This document shows positions 1 through 5,046 of a DNA stretch of 5,428 nt, in pieces. The notes beneath the pieces were generated by a model that was given only the letters and a program-made list of their open reading frames with translations, made no database searches and was not told the origin of the DNA. Source of the stretch: SIG588 sp045654545 (GTDB lineage: Bacteria > Bacillota > Clostridia > Oscillospirales > Acutalibacteraceae); NCBI GenBank assembly GCA_045654545.1, contig JAZONO010000051.1, positions 1 through 5,428 on the forward strand, read 5' to 3'. Position numbers and translations under genes: made by a program. Each line of letters begins with the position of its first letter. Position 1 is the first letter of the stretch.

Positions 1-1
1 T

Positions 2-199
2 GACGTGCGCGTGGGCGACCAGATCACCACCATCGGCGGTATTATGGGCCGTGTGGTGACGGTGCGCGAAGATTCGCTGGTGATCGAAACGGGCGCAGAC
101 CGCAACAAGATCACGGTGAAGAAGTGGGCGTTGCAGGCGAACGAGACGGTGCACGAAGACGGCGGTCTCGACGATGACGACGACGATGACGATATCTGA
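2..199 (+). CDS. yajC: YajC, Sec translocase accessory subunit (3' part only)
   Basis: Only the C-terminal 65 residues lie in the window; the gene runs off the left edge, so the single N-terminal membrane helix expected of this family is not visible. What remains reads DVRVGDQITTIGGIMGRVVTV and then a segment ending NKITVKKWAL. This is the typical soluble YajC domain: a (K/R)VGD-x-(I/V)-x-T-x-GGI turn followed by beta strands. YajC is known to associate with SecDF and the SecYEG translocon at the cytoplasmic membrane and is dispensable in most bacteria. The protein ends in an unusual acidic tail of eight consecutive aspartates followed by isoleucine (about 173-196), encoded by mixed GAC and GAT codons. 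The downstream YrzE-like gene fits the B. subtilis yajC-yrzE order. The first GTG in this frame (base 5) is internal and is not a start. Confidence 0.9.
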   Translation, partial: DVRVGDQITTIGGIMGRVVTVREDSLVIETGADRNKITVKKWALQANETVHEDGGLDDDDDDDDI

Positions 200-244
200 T
201 TTCAGGCATACATTCTCCGCAAACGGAATATGCTGAATCGAAGC

Positions 245-405
245 CCGCTGTTGGGGTGCGCGCCATATTGAAAATTTGGTTTTTCGGGCTCGGTTGGTCC
301 CCCACTTGCCAAAAAGCCTCGTAATACGGGAGTATTACTGCGGTTTTTGACGGCGTGGTGCATCCAACCGAATCCCTACAAAACTGCGAAGCACCCGAAA
401 ACGAG
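245..405 (+). ncRNA. Structured non-coding RNA candidate, possibly 6S RNA
   Basis: The gap between yajC and the next gene folds into a long, nearly continuous rod. Going inward, the paired segments are 281-284 with 380-383, 286-288 with 374-376, 290-297 (TCGGTTGG) with 364-371 (CCAACCGA), 302-305 (CCAC) with 355-358 (GTGG), 308-310 with 352-354, 311-315 (A5) with 344-348 (T5), and 322-327 (TAATAC) with 332-337 (GTATTA). The tip is a GGGA tetraloop. Outside an unpaired bubble, 254-259 (GGGTGC) can pair with 391-396 (GCACCC) as a closing stem. An intrinsic terminator follows about 25 bases later on the same strand. A closing stem, a central bubble and a long interrupted terminal arm within about 160-200 nt is the known architecture of 6S RNA, which binds sigma-A RNA polymerase. 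That identity is inferred from shape only. No recognised sequence signature was found and the ends are approximate. It could also be a structured yajC 3' UTR. Confidence 0.45.
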
Positions 406-428
406 TAGTTTTTATGTAAGAAAAGGCG

Positions 429-466
429 AAAAGCCGCGGTAACGCTGACGCGTACCGCGACTTTTT
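429..466 (+). terminator. Intrinsic terminator after yajC and the structured RNA
   Basis: The arms CGCGGTA (435-441) and TACCGCG (453-459) are perfectly complementary. They are extended by AAAAG (429-433) against CTTTT (461-465) across one C/A mismatch, and the right arm runs into a T5 tract. The loop is 11 bases and may pair further. Its place on the plus strand suits termination of yajC or of the RNA candidate before it. The rest of the gap, 467-554, shows no gene and no clear promoter. Confidence 0.75.
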
Positions 467-567
467 AACGCATTATTACAGAAAAAGGACCGTTTTCGGG
501 CAATTTCTCAATACGGCGCACACCCCTTGTGGCGGGCTTCGATTTTTGAGATGCGGAGGGTGTTTGT

Positions 568-972
568 ATGAGATCGCGCAAAGAAGAACCCCAATGGCTT
601 GCCGTGTGGGCAAAACCGCTCGGTATCGGGGCTTTGGTTGGAGTTGTGGCCTGCCTTGTGTCCCTGCTCGGGATGGCGGCTTTGTTGTTGACACAGGATA
701 CACCGCAAACCTTTGTCGCCCCCCTCGCCTTGGTGGCGTTGGTGGTCGGTTGCTTTGTGGGCGGTGTCGTGGCGGCACGGTGCGCCGGACAAAACGGTTG
801 GCTGATGGGGCTGCTGTGCGGCGGTGTGCTGTTCTTGCTGTTGTTGTTCGGGAGCGGCTTTGCACTGTTTCGAAGCACGGCGATGCATCCGCTGTTGAAA
901 CTCGCCGTTATGTTGCTTTCCTCCGCGGTGGGCGGCATTGTGGGTATCAATTTGAAACCGCGGCGTGCATAA
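568..972 (+). CDS. YrzE-like small integral membrane protein (TIGR04086/DUF3792 type)
   Basis: This is a 134-residue, very hydrophobic protein with a short basic N-terminus (MRSRKEEPQW) and four likely transmembrane helices at about residues 17-42, 50-72, 77-102 and 107-127. It ends in a short positive tail (LKPRRA). Length, four-helix topology and position directly after yajC match the YrzE/TIGR04086 family of Firmicutes, which has no established function. The assignment rests on context and topology more than on a diagnostic motif. Glycine-rich helices (GALVG, GCFVGG, VGGIVG) suggest tight helix packing. A good ribosome binding site, GGAGGG at 555-560, sits 7 bases before the ATG. The yajC terminator region lies upstream, so a promoter of its own is likely, but none is clear. 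Confidence 0.7.
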   Translation: MRSRKEEPQWLAVWAKPLGIGALVGVVACLVSLLGMAALLLTQDTPQTFVAPLALVALVVGCFVGGVVAARCAGQNGWLMGLLCGGVLFLLLLFGSGFALFRSTAMHPLLKLAVMLLSSAVGGIVGINLKPRRA

Positions 973-992
973 CCTGTCCATTCGTTTCATAT

Positions 993-1033
993 AGGTGTAC
1001 AAACCTAGGTGTACAAACCTAGGTGTACAAACT
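993..1033. repeat. Short tandem repeat, 14-base unit, nearly three copies
   Basis: The unit AGGTGTACAAACCT occurs at 993-1006 and 1007-1020, and its first 12 bases recur at 1021-1032. The copies are identical. Each contains the palindrome TGTACA, and each junction creates CCTAGG. The array fills much of the 82-base gap before the SpoIIM-like gene and ends about 10 bases before its ribosome binding site. It could be a protein-binding array or a slippage-generated repeat that varies in copy number; the sequence does not decide. Confidence 0.9.
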
Positions 1034-1042
1034 GTGTGAAAC

Positions 1043-1046
1043 GGAG
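1043..1046 (+). promoter_or_regulatory. Ribosome binding site that decides the SpoIIM-like start
   Basis: GGAG at 1043-1046 is only 2 bases from the first ATG (1049) but 8 bases from the second in-frame ATG (1055). Normal spacing therefore favours 1055 as the start. Confidence 0.65.
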
Positions 1047-1054
1047 CGATGGAC

Positions 1055-1675
1055 ATGCATACTCGCGGTGAATGGCGCCGCCAACTGTGGCGATTTGTGT
1101 TGCGAAACCAACATCTGTTGTGGCTGTTGGGATTGCTGTTGTGCGGTGTACAGATCGGTTGTTTGGTGTTTCATGCCGCGTGGCAACCGTTGGGAACAGC
1201 ATTGGCCGATCTGTTGGATCCCGTGCGGTTGCAAAGCGGATTTTCGGGTGCGGTGCGGCAATTCGTGGCGTATGCCGGACCGCACTTCTTGCTTTTGTTG
1301 CTGTTGTTTTTGCTCGGCTTTTCTGCCTGCGGCGCACCGCCTGCGCTGGTGGTCCCCCTCTTTTTCGGGGCAGGCATCGGGCTCAGTGAAGCGTATCATT
1401 TTGCCACGGGGATCAACGGTGTGGGATACGTGGCACTCATTGTATTGCCCCCCACCTTGCTCACCGCCACAGCATTGCTGATCGCCTGTGCCCAGGCGGT
1501 GCGGTTTTCTGCGCGACTGTGTCGCGTGGTATTGCCGCATCCCACTATCGGCAGCTCGTTATGGCAGGAATTCAAATTGTATTTGGCGCGGTTTTTACTG
1601 TGTGTCGGTCTGCTGGCGGCCGCCGGTGTGCTGGACACGGTACTGCGTTTGATTTTCATTCATCATTTTGTGTAA
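1055..1675 (+). CDS. SpoIIM-like (stage II sporulation protein M family) membrane protein
   Basis: From the ATG at 1055 the product is 206 residues. A start two codons earlier is possible but badly spaced from the ribosome binding site. It has a basic N-terminus (MHTRGEWRRQLWRF), a first helix at about 21-40, a loop, then helices at about 75-91, 95-120, 122-148 and 175-202. The segment FLLGFSACGAPPALVVPLFFGAGIGL, then a hydrophobic run ending VLPP and a final helix after FKLYLARF, matches the SpoIIM (DUF95) pattern of a glycine-rich helix pair followed by an LP-containing helix. In B. subtilis SpoIIM acts with SpoIID and SpoIIP in septal peptidoglycan remodelling and forespore engulfment. Family membership is judged by eye, and SpoIIM-like proteins without a sporulation role also exist. 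The YesL-type gene follows 15 bases after the stop, so the two are probably cotranscribed. Confidence 0.6.
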   Translation: MHTRGEWRRQLWRFVLRNQHLLWLLGLLLCGVQIGCLVFHAAWQPLGTALADLLDPVRLQSGFSGAVRQFVAYAGPHFLLLLLLFLLGFSACGAPPALVVPLFFGAGIGLSEAYHFATGINGVGYVALIVLPPTLLTATALLIACAQAVRFSARLCRVVLPHPTIGSSLWQEFKLYLARFLLCVGLLAAAGVLDTVLRLIFIHHFV

Positions 1676-1690
1676 AGGTGAGGACGTAAC

Positions 1691-2656
1691 ATGGCATTCC
1701 CCAAGTTTTTCAACCCCTCAAAACCGGGACCCGGCGTTTCCAAAAACGGGCCGAAGAAAAAACGGTTCTTTCTGTTTTGGGAGTTGTATTTTCGCAAGTT
1801 CTTCAAATTGATTCAAGCCAATCTTCTCTACATTCTCTTCTCGTTACCCGTGGTGACGGTGGGATTGGCTGAGGCGGGATTGACCTACATCACCCGTAAC
1901 TACGTGCGCGAAAAGCACGCCTTTGTGTGGGGCGATTTCGTGGACACCATCAAAAAGAACTGGAAACAGGCGTTGCCGATCGGGTTGATCAATTTGGCGG
2001 CACTCGGCATTTTGGCGTTCGATGTGTATTTTTATATGAACGCCAACACCGAAGCCACCGTCACGCAGGTGTTGATGTGTGCGTTTGCGATGCTTCTCTT
2101 CTTGGTGTGTGTATTCATGCGGTACTACATTCCGCTGATGATCATCACCTTCAAGCTCTCGTGGAAGCAACTCTACAAAAACGCGTTGATCTTCGCCTTT
2201 GTGGCGATCTTCCGCAACCTGCTGATCACGGCGGTGCTGGCGATCTTCTACATCCTGACCGCCGCTTCGGTGCTCAGTTTGTTGCAAGGCGCGTTCATTC
2301 CGTTTGTGGTGATGGCGGCGGTGTACCTCTTCTTCTTCCCTGCGTTCCGTTCCTTCCTCATTCAGTTTGTCATTTTCCCGAAGGTGCAGGAATTGATGAT
2401 CGATCCCTATTACCGCGATCATCCGGGCGAGGACCGCGCCCAAAAACAAGCGCTCAACATTACCGATGAAGAGACCGAGCGTTTGGCGGAAGAAGAGGCG
2501 GTGTTTGTGGACCGCGGACGCACCGACAGTTATTTGAACGACGACAAAAAAGACGATCTCCCCCCCATGCCCAAACAGTACAGCGAACGCGAAATGCGCC
2601 GCTGGGGCGACAGTTTGCGCCGTGCACGCGGAGAGGACGACGACGATACGATATAA
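1691..2656 (+). CDS. YesL/DUF624 family membrane protein with a charged C-terminal extension
   Basis: This is a 321-residue protein. After a basic, proline-rich start (residues 1-25, PKKKRF) comes the conserved DUF624 block at about 30-92: WELYFRKFFKLIQANLLY, then SLPVVTVGLAEAGLTYITR and a WGDF-x4-KKNWKQA segment. This is typical of YesL-type proteins, which have about five membrane helices (here about 40-60, 95-115, 125-150, 165-190 and 198-228). YesL genes often sit near sugar-uptake operons in Bacilli, but the molecular function is unknown. From about residue 240 an 80-residue hydrophilic tail rich in Asp, Glu, Arg and Lys extends past the membrane domain and ends GEDDDDTI. Family members are usually close to 200-220 residues, so this tail is extra. 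A purine-rich ribosome binding site (AAGGTGAGG) lies just upstream. The gene follows the SpoIIM-like gene by 15 bases, and its stop codon lies in the terminator stem. Confidence 0.8.
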   Translation: MAFPKFFNPSKPGPGVSKNGPKKKRFFLFWELYFRKFFKLIQANLLYILFSLPVVTVGLAEAGLTYITRNYVREKHAFVWGDFVDTIKKNWKQALPIGLINLAALGILAFDVYFYMNANTEATVTQVLMCAFAMLLFLVCVFMRYYIPLMIITFKLSWKQLYKNALIFAFVAIFRNLLITAVLAIFYILTAASVLSLLQGAFIPFVVMAAVYLFFFPAFRSFLIQFVIFPKVQELMIDPYYRDHPGEDRAQKQALNITDEETERLAEEEAVFVDRGRTDSYLNDDKKDDLPPMPKQYSEREMRRWGDSLRRARGEDDDDTI

Positions 2657-2683
2657 AAAACGGTCCTGCAGGACCGTTTTTTT
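2655..2683 (+). terminator. Strong intrinsic terminator, probably bidirectional
   Basis: The arms CGGTCC (2661-2666) and GGACCG (2671-2676) enclose a TGCA tetraloop and are flanked by A6 on the left and T7 on the right. The symmetry continues outward, because 2649-2654 (CGATAT) mirrors TATATCG just beyond the T-tract. The TAA of the YesL-type gene (2654-2656) is part of the structure. The flanking A and T tracts should allow termination from either strand. Confidence 0.9.
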
Positions 2684-2693
2684 ATATCGTGCT

Positions 2694-2798
2694 CGATAAA
2701 CGCTGGCAGTTGCCAACGTTTATCGCCGCCTGCGAGCGGGTTTTATCCGCAGGCTTACGCCTGCTCGACGCGCAGGGAAACCCTGACGGTTTCCCTGC
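2694..2798. repeat. Cluster of three inverted repeats between convergent genes
   Basis: Three hairpins stand in series. Hairpin 1 (2694-2725) pairs CGATAAACG with CGTTTATCG around an inner TGGCA/TGCCA. Hairpin 2 (2728-2754) pairs GCCTGCG with CGCAGGC, and an alternative pairs 2749-2754 with 2759-2764 (GCAGGC/GCCTGC). Hairpin 3 (2772-2798) pairs GCAGGGAAACC with GGTTTCCCTGC around a 5-base loop. The cluster lies in the 207-base gap between the plus-strand terminator and the minus-strand one. No promoter or gene is evident. It resembles a palindromic intergenic repeat element (REP/MITE-like) or a small structured RNA, but neither is shown by this sequence alone. The remainder, 2799-2862, is pyrimidine-rich on the plus strand and holds nothing recognisable. 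Confidence 0.75.
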
Positions 2799-2862
2799 AC
2801 ACACCCTTTCCCTCCGCACTTTCAACTTCACTTCTCTTCATAGTAGCATAGATTGCGGCTAT

Positions 2863-2903
2863 AAAAAAGAAAGGGTTCGGCAATGCCGAACCCTTTCTTT
2901 TTT
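2863..2903 (-). terminator. Intrinsic terminator of the mntP-MFS unit
   Basis: A perfect 19-bp stem joins 2863-2881 to 2885-2903 with a 3-base loop. On the minus strand it ends in T6, and on the plus strand it also ends in T6, so it can act both ways. It begins 7 bases after the stop codon of the MFS gene, which is its obvious client. Confidence 0.92.
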
Positions 2904-2910
2904 ACACCTA

Positions 2911-4152
2911 TCAATCACGGTTCTTTTTGAAATACCGCCTCATATAGCACAGCAACAACACGCCCAAAATCGGGAACACGGCGGCGAGCAACATGCCCAC
3001 CTTCATACCGAACTGCTCGGGCGAAAGCGCGAGTGACGTCGCCATGCTTTGCCCCCAACTGCCTGCCGCCACGGTGTCGGTCACCGCGCCGAGCATCTGG
3101 GGCGCAATGGAAGCGCCAAGGTCACCCCCTGCCGCCATCAAGGCATACGCCGCCACGCCGGGATGAGGGAATTTTTCCTCCATCAAAATGAGGGTGCCCG
3201 GCCACAGCATCGAGGTGCAAATGCCGGTGAACACACACGCAAGCAACGACAGAAGCGGCAACGGAGACAGCGCCGCCGTGAGATAGCACACCACGGCACC
3301 TGCCATACCCCACGTGAGCACCTTCATGATGTTGCGCCCGTATTTGGCATAGGCGGTACGGGTCAACCCCAACAACACACCAAAAAGCAGCAACCCCAGC
3401 AGGTCGCCCCACATTTTGGAAATTCCCAGCGCACTTTCCACGTAACTCGAGATCCAGTTGGTCATCGCGTTTTCGGAACAACTGCCGAAGAAGATGCATC
3501 CCACGCACAGCGCCAGACCGAAGGTGCGCTTTTTACGGCGCTCACCCGATGCCGCTTCATCCGAGGACAGTTGCACCTCGGGGAACGGGGACAAGCAAAA
3601 AAACAGGGAAGAAATCAACGGTACGGCCGCCCAAAACAGGGTGAGATACATCCAATTTTGCCGTCCGAATACCTGCAAAAACAAGGTGCTGAGCAACACC
3701 ACCGTCACCACACCGTAGGCATACAGCGAGTGTAGTGCACTCATATCGCGTTCGGGGTTATCCGACGGCAGGGAGGCCACCACGGGGCTGAGCAACACTT
3801 CGCTGAGCCCTGCCGCCACCGAAAACACCACCGTGCCGAGCAGGAAACCCACATACGCGTGTTGCGGAAAGAAGGTGGGGATCAACGCATACAGCGAAAG
3901 ACCCACCGCCGTGAGCAACGGCATGATGCGCACGGTCACCTTAATGTTGAAGTATTTAGCGAAAAAGGTGAAGATGAGGTCCACCGTCATCTGTGTGCAA
4001 AAGTTCACAAGCACCAACGTACCGAGCAAGGTGTAGGAAATGCCGTAGGTGTCGTGAAAGGTCATGAACAGCATCGGCGGCAAGCTGAACACCGATGCCA
4101 TCGCCAGATACGCAAAGTAGCACGCAAATTTGGTGCGTTTAAAATTCGCCAT
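2911..4152 (-). CDS. Major facilitator superfamily (MFS) transporter, substrate unknown
   Basis: This is a 413-residue, 12-helix-type protein with two six-helix halves joined by a charged cytoplasmic loop (about residues 189-211, ending ASGERRKKRTFG). Hydrophobic segments alternate with short loops throughout. Visible landmarks include GLSEVLLSPVVASLP with NPERDMSALHSLYAYG in the first half (115-147), and CSENAMTNWISSYVESALG (225-243) and AYALMAAGGDLGASIAPQMLG (335-355) in the second. The paired acidic residue with a tryptophan-containing helix recalls sugar-transporting MFS proteins, but the substrate cannot be read from this. The start at 4152 is chosen because GGAGG lies 7 bases upstream. 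An in-frame ATG 30 bases earlier (4182) overlaps mntP and lacks such a site. The gene follows the mntP stop codon by 13 bases, so coexpression with mntP is likely. Whether it has any role in metal homeostasis is unknown. Confidence 0.85.
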   Translation of the reverse strand: MANFKRTKFACYFAYLAMASVFSLPPMLFMTFHDTYGISYTLLGTLVLVNFCTQMTVDLIFTFFAKYFNIKVTVRIMPLLTAVGLSLYALIPTFFPQHAYVGFLLGTVVFSVAAGLSEVLLSPVVASLPSDNPERDMSALHSLYAYGVVTVVLLSTLFLQVFGRQNWMYLTLFWAAVPLISSLFFCLSPFPEVQLSSDEAASGERRKKRTFGLALCVGCIFFGSCSENAMTNWISSYVESALGISKMWGDLLGLLLFGVLLGLTRTAYAKYGRNIMKVLTWGMAGAVVCYLTAALSPLPLLSLLACVFTGICTSMLWPGTLILMEEKFPHPGVAAYALMAAGGDLGASIAPQMLGAVTDTVAAGSWGQSMATSLALSPEQFGMKVGMLLAAVFPILGVLLLCYMRRYFKKNRD

Positions 4153-4159
4153 CTTTTTT

Positions 4160-4164
4160 CCTCC
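4160..4164 (-). promoter_or_regulatory. Ribosome binding site that decides the MFS start
   Basis: On the minus strand GGAGG is followed by 7 bases and then the ATG at 4152. It sits 1 base beyond the mntP stop codon, a layout that favours translational coupling of the two genes. Confidence 0.85.
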
Positions 4165-4165
4165 G

Positions 4166-4741
4166 TTAAAACGCGAGCACACCCAAATGCTCGAGCAAAA
4201 TTTTCAATCCGATTAAAATCAAAATTACGCCGCCTGCCAGTTGAGCTTTCTTTTCAAACCGTGCGCCGAACACGTTGCCCACCTTGACCCCCACAGCGGA
4301 CAGCAAACACGTAACAACGCCGATCAACCCCACCGCGGCATAGATGTTGACACCGCCTGCCATCGCCAGCGAAACGCCCACCGCCAACGCATCAATGCTG
4401 GTGGCAACCGCCATGGCAAACATTGTTTTCACCGACAGATCGGCACCGTGGCATTCGTCGCAATCCCCTGTTTCGAACGCTTCCTTCAGCATATTGGCCC
4501 CGATCAGCAACAACAAAACAAATGCGATCCAATGGTCGAACGCCTTGATCGCATTGGCAAACAGAGCGCCCAAGAAGAAACCGATCAGCGGCATCAACGC
4601 CTGAAAGCCGCCAAACCACGCACCGCAGGTGAGCGCGCCTTTCAAATCGGCTTTTTTCATGGCGAGTCCTTTGCAAACGGACACGGCAAACGCATCCATA
4701 CTAAGTCCGATCGCCAATATCATCAATTCCCAAAAGCCCAT
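4166..4741 (-). CDS. mntP: MntP manganese efflux pump
   Basis: The 191-residue product matches the usual MntP (YebN) length of about 185-195 residues. It shows the family's internal duplication: GLSMDAFAVSVCKGLA (12-27) in the first half and ATSIDALAVGVSLAMAGG (113-130) in the second, each with a membrane-embedded aspartate (Asp16 and Asp117). These are in the positions expected for Mn2+ translocation. GGFQALMPLIGFFLG (44-58) is another family hallmark. Six helices are expected, and the protein exports Mn2+ across the cytoplasmic membrane. The loop between the halves carries CDECH (94-98), a possible metal-contacting cluster. The start at 4741 is preceded by GGAGGG (4753-4758, 11 bases away). 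The frame stays open upstream to 4825, but that part overlaps the -10 element and so cannot be translated from this promoter. mntP is the first gene of a two-gene unit with the MFS transporter. Confidence 0.93.
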   Translation of the reverse strand: MGFWELMILAIGLSMDAFAVSVCKGLAMKKADLKGALTCGAWFGGFQALMPLIGFFLGALFANAIKAFDHWIAFVLLLLIGANMLKEAFETGDCDECHGADLSVKTMFAMAVATSIDALAVGVSLAMAGGVNIYAAVGLIGVVTCLLSAVGVKVGNVFGARFEKKAQLAGGVILILIGLKILLEHLGVLAF

Positions 4742-4752
4742 ACTGCTTTCGA

Positions 4753-4758
4753 CCCTCC
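4753..4758 (-). promoter_or_regulatory. Ribosome binding site of mntP
   Basis: GGAGGG on the minus strand, 11 bases before the ATG at 4741. The spacing is a little long. It supports the MGFWELM start over the upstream in-frame extension. Confidence 0.7.
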
Positions 4759-4775
4759 ATGCAACAAATCGATTT

Positions 4776-4804
4776 ATTATACCGCATTTCGGCGCGGTTG
4801 TAAA
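4776..4804 (-). promoter_or_regulatory. Sigma-A promoter of mntP, with a dyad in the spacer
   Basis: On the minus strand TTTACA (4799-4804) and TATAAT (4776-4781) are separated by exactly 17 bases. A transcript would start near 4769 and leave a leader of about 28 bases before mntP. The spacer holds an inverted repeat, ACCGC-N8-GCGGT (4781-4798), which could be an operator. No yybP-ykoY manganese riboswitch fits in so short a leader. Confidence 0.85.
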
Positions 4805-4846
4805 GTGGAAAAACACCGTTCTCAAAAATGTATAATCCGTGCATTT

Positions 4847-4864
4847 TGTGAATATTTATTCATT
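4847..4864. promoter_or_regulatory. ARG box, ArgR/AhrC-type arginine repressor operator (distal)
   Basis: TGAATATTTATTCA at 4849-4862, with its flanking bases, agrees with every defined position of the classic 18-bp ARG box (WNTGAATWWWWATTCANW). It lies about 115 bp upstream of the argG -35 element and about 45 bp beyond the mntP -35 element. In known systems hexameric ArgR or AhrC binds such boxes with arginine as corepressor. A distant box paired with one near the start suggests looping, though that is inferred. Confidence 0.75.
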
Positions 4865-4964
4865 TTTTGTCCGTCGAAACCGACAAAATCCCTTTGTGCA
4901 ATCCACCCTGAACAGACACTATATACACAAATTCACATTTTGTAGTATTTGTTGCAAAAGCGTA

Positions 4965-4993
4965 TTGACAAACTGCAGGGCGGTGTGTATAAT
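4965..4993 (+). promoter_or_regulatory. Consensus sigma-A promoter of argG
   Basis: TTGACA (4965-4970) and TATAAT (4988-4993) are both exact consensus with a 17-base spacer. Transcription should start near 5000, giving a leader of about 47 bases, too short for a T-box or riboswitch. So strong a core promoter implies that control is by repression. Confidence 0.93.
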
Positions 4994-5012
4994 ATTCCAC
5001 ATAGTCGTTTGA

Positions 5013-5030
5013 ACTACATAAATATTCATT
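5013..5030. promoter_or_regulatory. Second, weaker ARG box in the argG leader
   Basis: TACATAAATATTCA (5015-5028) keeps a perfect right half (ATTCA) and an all-A/T centre, and differs from the left half TGAAT at two positions. It lies between the expected transcription start and the ribosome binding site, a usual place for a repressor operator. Its centre is 166 bp from that of the distal box. Confidence 0.5.
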
Positions 5031-5046
5031 TCGGAGGCGCATATCC

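Noticed and set aside
200..567. A SCIFF-type cysteine-rich peptide gene, sometimes found near yajC in Clostridia.
   Set aside because: No short frame in this gap has the repeated cysteines or a credible ribosome binding site.
993..1033. The tandem repeat as a CRISPR array.
   Set aside because: The copies abut with no spacers, and the unit is only 14 bases.
1844..2716. A 290-codon minus-strand open frame opposite the YesL-type gene.
   Set aside because: Its His-, Arg- and Glu-rich composition is the antisense shadow of a membrane-protein gene. It also crosses the terminator and lacks a ribosome binding site.
2677..2848. A short open frame on the minus strand from an ATG near 2840 (28 codons, MKRSEVESAEGKG...).
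   Set aside because: It has no ribosome binding site, runs through the hairpin cluster whose repeats explain its sequence, and has no recognisable family.
4742..4825. A 28-residue N-terminal extension of MntP in the same frame.
   Set aside because: It overlaps the -10 and -35 elements, and the GGAGGG site and the family length both support the start at 4741.
4831..4836. TATAAT on the plus strand as a second argG promoter.
   Set aside because: No -35 element lies at a suitable distance, and the promoter at 4965-4993 is an exact consensus match.
4865..4888. Inverted repeat TTTTGTC/GACAAAA as a terminator in the argG-mntP gap.
   Set aside because: It has a weak A/T stem, no following T-tract on either strand, and lies between divergent promoters where no terminator is needed.
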